29,815 nt of DNA from UBA6078 sp964468685 (GTDB taxonomy: Bacteria > Desulfobacterota > Syntrophia > Syntrophales > UBA2210). Position numbers and translations under genes: made by a program. The notes beneath the pieces were generated by a model, which saw nothing but the letters and a program-made list of their open reading frames with translations, searched no databases and was not told the DNA's origin. Position 1 is the stretch's first letter; each line of letters begins with the position of its first letter. This document shows, piece by piece, positions 16,110 to 23,949 of the stretch. The stretch spans positions 1-29,815 of the forward strand of contig CAYXUH010000008.1 in NCBI GenBank assembly GCA_964468685.1, given 5' to 3'.

Positions 16110-17378
16110 TTACATATCTCCAGACAGGCTCTCGCCGTCTTTGTTATCGATAATCTTCTTTGCCTCTTCGATCCAAGTGGTTGCCTTCTTCTCGCTGATC
16201 CCCTTTATGGAGCTGAGCGCCTCGGGTTCCGATGAAGCCACCATCGCGACGCTTTTGAATCCTTCCTCATAGAGAAGATCGGCCGTACGTTCACCGATGC
16301 CGGGGATATTCATGAGAGAGGTGTGCCCCTCTTTTTCAGCTTCCGCCACGCCTGTTTCGTTTTTGACATCAATCTTCCAGCCGGTAAGCCTGGCGGCCAA
16401 TCTGACATTCTGGCCGGCCCTCCCGATCGCCAGGGAGAGCTGGTCATCCGGTACGATAACCTCCATGGTCCGGACATCTTCATCCATATACACCCTGTCC
16501 ACCTTGGCCGGTGACAGGGCATTGCACACGTATCGCACCGGATCTTCAGAACAGGGAACAATGTCTATTTTTTCTCCTCGCAGCTCCTGCACAACACCCT
16601 GCACTCGTGATCCCCTCATGCCGACGCACGCGCCGACCGGGTCAATGTCTCTGTCTTCCGACCGGACGGAGATCTTGGTCCTGTTTCCGGGCTCTCTCGC
16701 TATATTGACAATTTCTATCAGCCCTTCTGATATTTCGGGAACTTCCATTTCAAAGAGGGCCCTGACAAGACCGGGGTGTGTCCTGGACAGCAGTATCTGG
16801 GGACCCTTGGATATTCTCTTGACATCGTATATATATGCGCGTACCCGCTCCCCCCGCCTGAACGATTCTCTCTTTATCTGTTCGGACTGAAGGATAATCC
16901 CCTCCGACATGCCGAGGCTGACAATGATGCTCCCCCCCTCGAACCTCTGTACAAAACCATTGACCAGTTCGCCTTTTCTGTCTTTGTACTCCTCGTAGAC
17001 GTTGTCACGCTCGGCATCCTTGACCTTCTGAATGATAATCTGTTTGGCCGTTTGAACGGCAATCCTCCCGAAGGTGTCCGTCTCTATCTTTATCCCGAGG
17101 CTGTCTCCCGGCTCAGCATCTTCATCCAGGGTTGCGCGTGCCTCTTCCAGGGATATATGTGCTTCGGGATTCAGGACGTGCTCTACCACTGTCTTAAAGA
17201 GGAAGGTCTCCATCTCTCCGGCTTCCTCGTTGTAATTCACCTCAAGATCCAGGTCCAGCCCCAGCTTCTTCCGTGCTGCGGTCAAGACGGCTGTTTCCAA
17301 CGCATCTACGATTATTTCCTTGTCTATGCCTTTTTCCTTTCCCATCTGTTCGATGAGACGTTTAAGATCTGGCAACAT
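16110..17378 (-). CDS. nusA: Transcription termination/antitermination protein NusA
   Basis: A 422-residue RNA polymerase-binding factor controlling pausing, intrinsic termination and antitermination. It has an N-terminal domain (~1-125), an S1 domain (~135-200, GELVNGFVQRFEGGSIIVSLG), two KH domains (~205-345, including VGACVGMRGSRVQ and LAIGRAGQNVRLA) and one helix-hairpin-helix module at the C-terminus (~353-415, NIPGIGERTADLL). E. coli NusA has two acidic repeats at this end, and this shorter form is common outside Gammaproteobacteria. GGAGG lies 9 bases before the ATG. The 103-base gap to rimP holds no gene. Confidence 0.97.
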   Translation of the reverse strand: MLPDLKRLIEQMGKEKGIDKEIIVDALETAVLTAARKKLGLDLDLEVNYNEEAGEMETFLFKTVVEHVLNPEAHISLEEARATLDEDAEPGDSLGIKIETDTFGRIAVQTAKQIIIQKVKDAERDNVYEEYKDRKGELVNGFVQRFEGGSIIVSLGMSEGIILQSEQIKRESFRRGERVRAYIYDVKRISKGPQILLSRTHPGLVRALFEMEVPEISEGLIEIVNIAREPGNRTKISVRSEDRDIDPVGACVGMRGSRVQGVVQELRGEKIDIVPCSEDPVRYVCNALSPAKVDRVYMDEDVRTMEVIVPDDQLSLAIGRAGQNVRLAARLTGWKIDVKNETGVAEAEKEGHTSLMNIPGIGERTADLLYEEGFKSVAMVASSEPEALSSIKGISEKKATTWIEEAKKIIDNKDGESLSGDM

Positions 17379-17481
17379 GTTACCGGTCCTCCGAGCTTAA
17401 ATTGACGGCTTCGTAAAAAATGAACCCTTTCCGATGCATCGGGATCATACTGTCATCCAATCCCGACCTCCCCCAAAAGTG

Positions 17482-17961
17482 TCAAATTTCATATTTAAGA
17501 TTTGCCTTTACGACCATACTGCGCGGTATGGTATACAACATTCCCTTCACATCTATGACCAGGCTCTTTTCTCCCTCGTTATCAAGGAATTTAACCAGCC
17601 TTCCCTTGAAATTCTTCTTCCCCTCTATCTTTTCGGCAACGAGAATCTTGACCTGGCATCCTTCGTACCGCATAAAATCCCGGTCCTTCGCAAGGGGCCG
17701 GTCAAGGCCGGGGGACGATATCTCCAGGTCGTACGGACCGGGAGGGGTCTCATGAATATCGAGGACATCTCCGGCCTCACCACTTATCATAGCGCAATCA
17801 TCGAGGGCCACTCCCCCCTCTTTGTCGATATAAATCCTGACCATCCAGCGGGATGGTCCGCGCAGGCATTCAACGTCAACCAGTTCCATCTGTTCAGATT
17901 CGACAATCGGTTCAATCAGACCCACTATTTTTTCACGGTATGTTTGATCCGTTTCGACCAT
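17482..17961 (-). CDS. rimP: Ribosome maturation factor RimP
   Basis: A 159-residue factor that acts early in 30S assembly, around S12 binding. The family hallmarks are ELVDVEC, the WMVRIYIDKEGGVALDDC segment, YDLEISSPGLDRPL and a C-terminal SH3-like domain. The frame extends far upstream, but those codons read through the terminator and the tRNA-Gly gene, so they are not protein. The real start is ATG 17961, with GAGGGG 4 bases upstream. It is the first protein gene of rimP-nusA-infB, and its ribosome site lies immediately after the T-run of an intrinsic terminator, so expression probably depends on read-through. Confidence 0.95.
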   Translation of the reverse strand: MVETDQTYREKIVGLIEPIVESEQMELVDVECLRGPSRWMVRIYIDKEGGVALDDCAMISGEAGDVLDIHETPPGPYDLEISSPGLDRPLAKDRDFMRYEGCQVKILVAEKIEGKKNFKGRLVKFLDNEGEKSLVIDVKGMLYTIPRSMVVKANLKYEI

Positions 17962-17977
17962 TGTGCCCCTCAAAAAC

Positions 17978-18000
17978 AAAAAAGCGGGCAGAGCCCACTT
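17978..18000 (-). terminator. Intrinsic terminator/attenuator between tRNA-Gly and rimP
   Basis: On the minus strand AAGTGGGC (17993-18000), loop TCT and GCCCGCTT (17982-17989) form an 8-bp stem with one G-U pair, then TTTTTT overlapping the stem end (17978-17983). It lies 17 bases before the rimP ATG, leaving no room for another promoter. It can end the tRNA transcript and attenuate rimP-nusA-infB. Confidence 0.75.
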
Positions 18001-18047
18001 CTCGGGTACCACTAACATAACGATGATTCTTTTGCAACCGAAAAGAT

Positions 18048-18122
18048 TGGAGCGGGCGATGGGATTCGAACCCACGACATTCAGCTTGGGAAGCTGACAT
18101 TCTACCCCTGAATTACGCCCGC
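18048..18122 (-). tRNA. tRNA-Gly (anticodon CCC)
   Basis: A complete cloverleaf of 75 bases on the minus strand: acceptor GCGGGCG/CGCCCGC, D-stem ATTC/GAAT, anticodon stem TCAGC/GCTGA with loop TTCCCAA (anticodon CCC at 18088-18090, reads GGG), T-stem GTGGG/CCCAT with loop TTCGAAT, discriminator T, and an encoded CCA at 18048-18050. It has its own promoter just upstream and a terminator downstream. Confidence 0.97.
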
Positions 18123-18142
18123 TCAACAATTCTACACACCGC

Positions 18143-18171
18143 GATTTAGGCGACCACGCGTCTTTTGTCAA
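18143..18171 (-). promoter_or_regulatory. Promoter of tRNA-Gly (and rimP operon read-through)
   Basis: On the minus strand a perfect TTGACA (18166-18171), a 17-base spacer and TAAATC (18143-18148) lie 21-26 bases before the tRNA 5' end. The -35 box contains the TGA stop codon of hisD. The -35 and spacing are ideal, the -10 is a 3/6 match. Confidence 0.65.
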
Positions 18172-19472
18172 GACTTTTTTATCTTTACCGTGCCGATCCT
18201 CTTCGTTATCGACTTCCCGTGCGCCTCAAGACCTTCAATCTCGGCGAATCTGGCCGTCTTGGGACCATAGGCCTCAAGGGCCTCATCGGAAAAGGAAATG
18301 ACGCTCATCCTCTTGATAAAGTCATAGACTCCGAGGGGTGAAGAGAACCTCGCCGTCCCCCCCGTTGGGAGGATATGATTCGGGCCGGCGATATAATCCC
18401 CTAGGGCCTCGGGAGTATACGGCCCCAGGAATACCGCCCCCGCGTCTGTGATCTCGCCCAGGAGGGCCTTGGGGTCCTCCACAACCAGTTCAAGGTGCTC
18501 CGGCGCGAGACGATTCGCGATATCTATCGCCTCATCGATATCGACTGTTACAATCGCCGCACCATACTGTTCCAGGGCCTGTGCGGCTACCGGACTGTGC
18601 AGTTCCTTTACCTGCCTCCGGGCCGCTACGGCAACCTTCTCAGCAAAATCCCCGTCCGGCGTCAGGAGAATGGCACCGGCCATCGGGTCATGTTCGGCCT
18701 GGGACAAGAGATCGGCGGCTATTATATCCGGCGCTGCCGTGCCAGCGGCGATAATTACGATCTCGCTCGGACCCGCTATCATATCGATCCCCACCCTGCC
18801 ATAGACCATCCTTTTCGCTGTAGCCACATAGATATTACCGGGACCGACAATCTTATCCACCCGCGGGACGGACTGTGTTCCACAGGCAAGCGCGGCTATG
18901 GCCTGCGCGCCTCCTATCTTGAAGATCCGGTCCACACCGGCCAGTCTCGCGGCAACGAGGACCAGGGGGCTCATCTCCCCCTCCTTCGCGGGAGAGACAA
19001 GGATAATCTCTCCGACACCCGCGATCTTCGCCGGCACCGCTGCCATCAGCACGGTGGACGGATATGTCGCCCGGCCGCCCGGCGCGTAGATTCCGACACG
19101 ACTGAGGGGGCGTATCACCTGCCCGAGTTCTATCCCTTCATCATCTACATAGGACCATGACTCCGCACGCTGCCGTTCGTGAAATGCCGCTATCCTCGCC
19201 GCAGAGAGCTTGAGGATTTCCACATCGCCGGGAGCAACCGCGCTGAACGCCGCATCTATATCGTCCGGAGAGACCTCGACCGTACGGGGGGTAAGGGACA
19301 TGCCGTCAAACCTTCGCGTGTATTCAAAGAGGGCATCGTCCCCCCTCGCCTCAACATCATCCAGGATCCCGGCCACGACATCCTCCACGTCCTTAGGGAC
19401 GCGGTTTTTCCGGTTTACAATGCGGCCCAGCTCCTCGGCGAACGCCTTGTCCTGTGTGCTGATAACCCTCAC
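18168..19472 (-). CDS. hisD: Histidinol dehydrogenase
   Basis: A 434-residue zinc enzyme for the last two steps of histidine synthesis, oxidising L-histidinol to L-histidine with two NAD+. All known active-site residues can be placed: zinc ligands Q258, H261, D359 and H418, and the catalytic pair E325-H326 in APEHLEL. The GPGN.YV.TAK segment is also present. It starts with GTG at 19472, preceded by a purine-rich AGGGGGGG, and overlaps the murA stop by 4 bases (GTGA). It is the only histidine gene in the window. Its association with murA and prmC rather than a his operon is common in this lineage as far as I recall. Confidence 0.97.
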   Translation of the reverse strand: MRVISTQDKAFAEELGRIVNRKNRVPKDVEDVVAGILDDVEARGDDALFEYTRRFDGMSLTPRTVEVSPDDIDAAFSAVAPGDVEILKLSAARIAAFHERQRAESWSYVDDEGIELGQVIRPLSRVGIYAPGGRATYPSTVLMAAVPAKIAGVGEIILVSPAKEGEMSPLVLVAARLAGVDRIFKIGGAQAIAALACGTQSVPRVDKIVGPGNIYVATAKRMVYGRVGIDMIAGPSEIVIIAAGTAAPDIIAADLLSQAEHDPMAGAILLTPDGDFAEKVAVAARRQVKELHSPVAAQALEQYGAAIVTVDIDEAIDIANRLAPEHLELVVEDPKALLGEITDAGAVFLGPYTPEALGDYIAGPNHILPTGGTARFSSPLGVYDFIKRMSVISFSDEALEAYGPKTARFAEIEGLEAHGKSITKRIGTVKIKKS

Positions 19473-20725
19473 GACCCCCCCTTCACCCTCCTGATATCGG
19501 CCCCAAGAGAAGACAGTTTTTCTTCGATATGTTCATATCCCCGGTCCAGGTGATAGATTCTGGATATCTCGGTCGTCCCTTCGGCCACCAGACCGGCAAG
19601 GATAAGCGAGGCGGAGGCCCTCAGGTCCGTCGCCATCACCGGGGCACCGCGGAGACTGGAAACGCCCCTCACAATGGCGCTGCTCCCGTCAACGGTTATG
19701 TCCGCCCCCATTCGTATCAGCTCATTCACATGCATGAACCGGTTTTCAAAGACGGTCTCTTTGATGATGCTGCTCCCGCCGCCCCGAGACATCAACACCA
19801 TCATCTGCGCCTGAAGATCCGTGGGAAACCCGGGATAGGGGAGTGTCTTGACGTCTACACTGGTTATCTTCCGGTCGCTCACGACCCGAAGGCCTCCCTC
19901 TATGGGGGTAACCTTCACGCCCGTCTCTTTCAATTTGGCTATGACCGTGTCGAGGTGATCCGGTCGACACCCCAGGACATTGACATCCCCCCCGGTGAGC
20001 CCCGTTGCTATCATATAGGTTCCCGCTTCAATCCGGTCGGGGATGATATCCGCTTCAACCGGTCGGAGGGTGTCTACCCCTTCGATCTCTATGACATCGG
20101 TACCCGCCCCCTTGATCTTCGCCCCCATGCCGGTGAGGACATTCGCAAGATTGACAACCTCCGGTTCACTGGCCGCATTTTCAAGGACCGTCGTCCCCTC
20201 AGCCAGCGTGGCGGCCATCAGTATGTTCTCTGTGCCGGTTACCGTCGATATATCAAAATATATGATGCAGCCCTTGAGCCGGGGAGCACGTGCCTCCACG
20301 TATCCGTCACGAAGGTCTATCTTTGCCCCCATGGCCCGCAGGGCCTTCAGGTGCAGATTCACCGGCCTGGCGCCTATGGCACACCCCCCAGGGAGCGAAA
20401 CGCGCGCCTTTCCCGCCCGTGCCACGAGCGGGCCGAGGACAAGAATAGAGGCCCTCATCGTCCTGACGAGATCGTAGGGCGCCTCATGGCTTGTGATCTT
20501 TCCCACATTGATTCTGAGTGTCTCACCCCCGTCGAGCTCAGCCCCAAACCCGGCCAGGAGCCTCTTGATCGTTCTGACATCGGCAAGATCGGGGACATTA
20601 TGGAAGGTATTCCACCCATCGGTCAGGAGTGAAGACACGAGGACGGGGAGCGCCGCGTTCTTGGCGCCGCTGATACGGACATCACCCTGCAGCCGTCTAC
20701 CTCCCTGTATGACAATTGTATCCAC
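19469..20725 (-). CDS. murA: UDP-N-acetylglucosamine 1-carboxyvinyltransferase
   Basis: A 418-residue cytoplasmic enzyme for the first committed step of peptidoglycan synthesis, transferring enolpyruvate from PEP to UDP-GlcNAc. The catalytic Cys is at C115 in LPGGCAIGARPV, the position that fosfomycin alkylates, and K22 lies in the SGAKNAALP substrate loop. The Cys (rather than Asp) form implies fosfomycin sensitivity at the target level. The start is GTG 20725 with GAGGAG 8 bases upstream. It follows prmC by 4 bases and overlaps hisD by 4. Confidence 0.97.
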   Translation of the reverse strand: MDTIVIQGGRRLQGDVRISGAKNAALPVLVSSLLTDGWNTFHNVPDLADVRTIKRLLAGFGAELDGGETLRINVGKITSHEAPYDLVRTMRASILVLGPLVARAGKARVSLPGGCAIGARPVNLHLKALRAMGAKIDLRDGYVEARAPRLKGCIIYFDISTVTGTENILMAATLAEGTTVLENAASEPEVVNLANVLTGMGAKIKGAGTDVIEIEGVDTLRPVEADIIPDRIEAGTYMIATGLTGGDVNVLGCRPDHLDTVIAKLKETGVKVTPIEGGLRVVSDRKITSVDVKTLPYPGFPTDLQAQMMVLMSRGGGSSIIKETVFENRFMHVNELIRMGADITVDGSSAIVRGVSSLRGAPVMATDLRASASLILAGLVAEGTTEISRIYHLDRGYEHIEEKLSSLGADIRRVKGGS

Positions 20726-20729
20726 CGGT

Positions 20730-21575
20730 TCAACTCCTCATCTTTGCCAGAACGACTCTCTCTATGCCGGCATAATCACAGTGAAAGACAATATCACAGT
20801 AATCGCTCTCGTACAGTATTTTCTCGAGGGCATCCCTCTGTCCCACTCCCAGTTCCATGGCAAGCCACCCACCCTCGGCCAGAAATGGACGTGCCCCCTG
20901 TACGAGCCCCCGGTGGAACTGCGTACCATCCGGGCCGGCGAGAAGGGCCCGGCGGGGTTCATACCCCCGTACCCCCGGGGCAAGCAGGTTGAACTCCTCC
21001 TCGGAGATGTAGGGCGGATTCGAAATGATGATATCATAGATCCCCCTGACGGGTTCGAACATATCCCCGCACAGGAATGAAATCCTTTTCCGTACGTTAT
21101 TGTTCAGGGCGTTTCTGGCAGCAATCATAAGGATCTCCGGGGAACAATCCGTGGCCGTGATGGAAACCTGCTCCCGTTCAGAGGCGAGCGCGATGCTGAT
21201 CACCCCGCTCCCCGTCCCGATCTCCAGTATCCGTATCTTCTCATCCCGTCCGAAGAGCTTCAGGACCTCCTCGACCAGGATCTCCGTGTCGGGCCTCGGT
21301 ATCAGGACATCCGGGGAAACCTCAAAGGTGAGCGACCAGAACTCCTTCTCCCCGGTGATATAGGCGACAGGCTCCCCCTTGATCCTCTTGGCGACCAGCG
21401 AACGGAAGTGCGTTGCCTCCGCGGAGGAAAGCACTCTCTCAGGATGCGCATAGAGAAACCCGCGGTCCCTGCCGATACTGTGTGCAAGGAGGACCTGTGC
21501 GTCCAACCCGGGCGTGGGTAGCCCTTCCCCACCGAACCTGTCCTCTGCTTCCTCCAGGAGTTGTGAGCAATTCAT
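20730..21575 (-). CDS. prmC: Peptide chain release factor N5-glutamine methyltransferase PrmC
   Basis: A 281-residue SAM-dependent enzyme that methylates the Gln of the GGQ motif in release factors. It has an N-terminal helical domain (~1-80), the linker motif IPRPDTE (92-98), the SAM-binding EIGTGSG (118-124) and the catalytic NPPY (N186). I chose ATG 21575, with AAGGAG 9 bases upstream. An in-frame TTG at 21605 would overlap the djlA-like stop. In most bacteria prmC follows prfA, but prfA is absent here. Confidence 0.94.
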   Translation of the reverse strand: MNCSQLLEEAEDRFGGEGLPTPGLDAQVLLAHSIGRDRGFLYAHPERVLSSAEATHFRSLVAKRIKGEPVAYITGEKEFWSLTFEVSPDVLIPRPDTEILVEEVLKLFGRDEKIRILEIGTGSGVISIALASEREQVSITATDCSPEILMIAARNALNNNVRKRISFLCGDMFEPVRGIYDIIISNPPYISEEEFNLLAPGVRGYEPRRALLAGPDGTQFHRGLVQGARPFLAEGGWLAMELGVGQRDALEKILYESDYCDIVFHCDYAGIERVVLAKMRS

Positions 21576-21601
21576 CACATGACTCTCCTTCACTCTTTGC
21601 G

Positions 21602-22417
21602 TCAATGAAGCCTCCGGGATTCGCGTATAAGATCGTAGGCCGCCTTGATATCCCTGGTTTTTTCAGTGGCAAATTGCATCATCTCCTCCGGAAGACCTTT
21701 GGAAACGAGCTTGTCGGGGTGATACTGCGTCATGAGACGGCGATAGGATTTTTTGACGTCATCGTCGGGGGCCTCTTCCGAGAGCCCCAATACGCCATAG
21801 GCGTCCTTAAGACGGGTGCTGTCCGCCGCCCCCTGATAGGCCTGATCGAATCCCGTAGAGCCCCCTGCCTTTTGTCCGGCCTGCATCATCCTCACGATAC
21901 GCTCGAATTGTGCCCTGGGGTACCCCACGCGTTCACAGACATAGTAGAGGATACGGAGTTCCGAATTATGAATTTCCCCGTCGGCCATGGCCGTTCCCAG
22001 GAGAATCTCAAGGAACATCCGAGTGAGGGTGCTTCGTCTATGGCACTCCCGTCTGAACTGCTCCAGGATATCGTCAAGTGGAAAATCGGGACGCTTACCT
22101 TCATCAAACAGATTGATGGCCGTCCGCTGCTGCTCCCCTGTGAGCTGCATGTGCACCATGATCTTACGCACCGCGGCTATTTCCTCATCGGAAACTCTTC
22201 CATCCGCCTTTGCGAGATGTCCCATTACGGAGAAGGTTGCCGTAAAGAAGGCCATCTGTACCCGTTCATTATCTCCGTATCCGAACTGCCCACTACCGTT
22301 GCCAACTCCCTTGACCTTATCAAAGCCATGCCCCACAGCGGTACCCAGGATCGCACCCAGAGGCCCACCGAGAAAAAATCCCACCGAGCCACCTATAAAT
22401 TTCCCCCACCAACTCAT
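21602..22417 (-). CDS. djlA: DjlA-like membrane-anchored DnaJ co-chaperone (TerB + J domain)
   Basis: A 271-residue protein with an N-terminal glycine-rich membrane segment (~5-30, GGSVGFFLGGPLGAILGTAV), a TerB-like helical domain (~55-190, with the acidic KADGRVSDEE and MADGEIHNSE repeats) and a C-terminal J domain (~207-268) with the HPD tripeptide in QYHPDK. This is the DjlA architecture. Such proteins recruit DnaK to the inner membrane and in some bacteria affect envelope-stress signalling. AGGA lies 8 bases before the ATG. It is co-directional with prmC (26-base gap), so it may be the first gene of the long minus-strand cluster. Confidence 0.88.
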   Translation of the reverse strand: MSWWGKFIGGSVGFFLGGPLGAILGTAVGHGFDKVKGVGNGSGQFGYGDNERVQMAFFTATFSVMGHLAKADGRVSDEEIAAVRKIMVHMQLTGEQQRTAINLFDEGKRPDFPLDDILEQFRRECHRRSTLTRMFLEILLGTAMADGEIHNSELRILYYVCERVGYPRAQFERIVRMMQAGQKAGGSTGFDQAYQGAADSTRLKDAYGVLGLSEEAPDDDVKKSYRRLMTQYHPDKLVSKGLPEEMMQFATEKTRDIKAAYDLIRESRRLH

Positions 22418-22714
22418 CTCACTCTTCCTTTTCGTTAAAACGTAAGAATGGTCAAAACCGCTGCATGACCTTCACTTGTTGCCTATCGGGGGTTTTTGTA
22501 TCTCAAAAAGCCCTCCATTGCAACATACGAAAACCTCATCACCTTTCATTGCGTAAACTGGCCTTGGTCCCAGAGACCATTGAACAGGAAACGGTCAGTG
22601 GGATCTCCACTTGCAACCGGATTATCGGATGTGTTACGGTCTAGTTTGATTCAACTGTAGGGCTTTCCCTATCCTATCTCGATCTTTTCATAAATCTTAC
22701 CAAGGAGGATTTAT
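22418..22714. promoter_or_regulatory. Divergent regulatory region with GGTC half-sites
   Basis: 297 bases between djlA (minus) and acyl-CoA dehydrogenase 1 (plus), with no gene. It contains repeated GGTC(A) half-sites: GGTCA at 22450-22454 inverted against TGACC at 22466-22470 (11-base spacer), TGGTC (22565-22569) against GACCA (22575-22579) with a 5-base spacer, and single copies at 22593 and 22638. A similar palindrome precedes the tetR gene at 29740. These may be TetR operators; that is inference. Confidence 0.4.
22646..22675 (+). promoter_or_regulatory. Candidate promoter of acyl-CoA dehydrogenase 1
   Basis: TTGATT (22646-22651), an 18-base spacer and TATCCT (22670-22675), each 4/6 to consensus, lie 40 bases before the ATG. 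A very strong ribosome site AAGGAGGA (22702-22709) follows. Confidence 0.4.
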
Positions 22715-23887
22715 ATGTATACCTTTGAACTTTCGGAAGAAAAAAAGCAATACCGTGAACTTGCACGGAAATTTGCCGAGGCGGACATCCGACCGCTGAA
22801 TGACAAATTTGACGATGACTGGGATACACACACATACATGTCACAGGTACTCAAAAAAGCGGCCAGCCTTGGATTCATGGGACTGCCCATTGCCGCCGAA
22901 TACGGCGGTTCCGGTGCCGATGGCATGACCGTCATGGCCGTCCTTGAAGAACTGGCAGCCGTAAACGGAGGTGTTGCCTGTGTGATCGGAGATACCTGGT
23001 TCGCCCAGACTCCTATTGTAATCGCGGCGAACGAAGAACAGCGAGAGCGGTTTCTCAGACCCCTCGCCTCCCGGAAAGAGCCTCATCTCGGATGTATCTG
23101 CATGACCGAACCGGCATCGGGAGCGGACATCGAAGACCCCCGAATGCGCCTTCGAACGGTCAAGACGATCGCCACCGAAGATGCCGGCCACTACGTCATC
23201 AACGGTGTCAAGATGTGGCCGAGCAACTCCGGGATCGCCTCCCACTATGTGGTAATCGCCACGACGGACCCCACAAAGGAGGAAAAGGGATCCTGCATCT
23301 TTGTGGTTGAGGACGGAACGCCGGGTCTCTCCTTTGGAAAAATCGAACGGAAGATGGGCATGCCAGAGGATCAGAACAGAGAGGTGGTCTTTGACAATGT
23401 CCGTGTTCCGAAGGACAATTTACTGGGCTCTATCGGTAACGGACAGCGGATACTCCAGACGACCGTTGCCTACAACCGGCTCGGTGCGGGGATGATCTCC
23501 GTCGGCATGGCACGGGGCGCCTTCGAATATGCCCTGCAGTACTGCAAATCACGGGTCGTGGGGGGGAAACCGCTCGTCAGACACAGCCTGATAGCGGCAC
23601 GGTTTGCCGACATGGCAACCAAGATCGATGCGGCCCGTCTCCTGGTCTACCGCGCGTCCTGGTCGCTCAAAAAGCGTGATCCCCATAGGGCGCGCCACTC
23701 CGATATGGCCAAGGTGTACGCAACGGATATGGCCATGGAGGTCACAACGAACTGTGTTCAGTTGATGGGGTCCTATGGATATTCCCGGGAGTATCCCGTC
23801 GAAAAATACATGAGGGACGCCAAGATCGTGCAGATCTACCTTGGCCCGAATGAGCTGGTCGGGCAGCTTATCGGAGAGAGTCTTTAA
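22715..23887 (+). CDS. Acyl-CoA dehydrogenase lacking the canonical catalytic Glu; candidate cyclohex-1-ene-1-carboxyl-CoA dehydrogenase
   Basis: A 390-residue FAD acyl-CoA dehydrogenase of ordinary length and domain order (helical N-domain, beta middle domain with MTEPASGADI and the KMWPSN flavin segment, helical C-domain). The active-site segment normally reading IYEGT is IYLGP here, so the C-alpha proton-abstracting Glu is Leu (L376). The alternative isovaleryl-CoA-type Glu position appears to be Asn (N254). An Asp (D93, in VIGDTWFAQTP) sits where the acyl pocket of medium-chain enzymes carries E99/G100. Loss of the Glu plus an Asp near residue 91 is the pattern published for the 1,4-eliminating cyclohex-1-ene-1-carboxyl-CoA dehydrogenase. 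The substrate is therefore inferred, not shown. A non-dehydrogenating paralogue is the alternative. Confidence 0.8.
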   Translation: MYTFELSEEKKQYRELARKFAEADIRPLNDKFDDDWDTHTYMSQVLKKAASLGFMGLPIAAEYGGSGADGMTVMAVLEELAAVNGGVACVIGDTWFAQTPIVIAANEEQRERFLRPLASRKEPHLGCICMTEPASGADIEDPRMRLRTVKTIATEDAGHYVINGVKMWPSNSGIASHYVVIATTDPTKEEKGSCIFVVEDGTPGLSFGKIERKMGMPEDQNREVVFDNVRVPKDNLLGSIGNGQRILQTTVAYNRLGAGMISVGMARGAFEYALQYCKSRVVGGKPLVRHSLIAARFADMATKIDAARLLVYRASWSLKKRDPHRARHSDMAKVYATDMAMEVTTNCVQLMGSYGYSREYPVEKYMRDAKIVQIYLGPNELVGQLIGESL

Positions 23888-23890
23888 GAT

Positions 23891-23924
23891 AAAAAAAGAG
23901 GGGGATTCCTCAGGAATCCCCCTC
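23891..23924 (-). terminator. Strong intrinsic terminator of the tetR-ACAD-thiolase operon
   Basis: GAGGGGGATTCC (23898-23909) and GGAATCCCCCTC (23913-23924) make a perfect 12-bp stem with a TCA loop. On the minus strand it runs into TTTTTTT (23891-23897). It lies between convergent genes, but only the minus strand has the T-run, so it serves acyl-CoA dehydrogenase 2. Confidence 0.92.
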
Positions 23925-23949
23925 CAGTAAGGAAACGGAACCGATACGA

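Noticed and set aside
17962..18171. N-terminal extension of the rimP frame by 70 residues
   Set aside because: Those codons read through the tRNA-Gly gene and an intrinsic terminator; RimP's family start and ribosome site are at 17961.
22484..22515. Imperfect stem GGGTTTTTG/CAAAAAGCCC as a terminator
   Set aside because: The stem has an internal mismatch, lacks a T-run on either strand, and no gene ends there.
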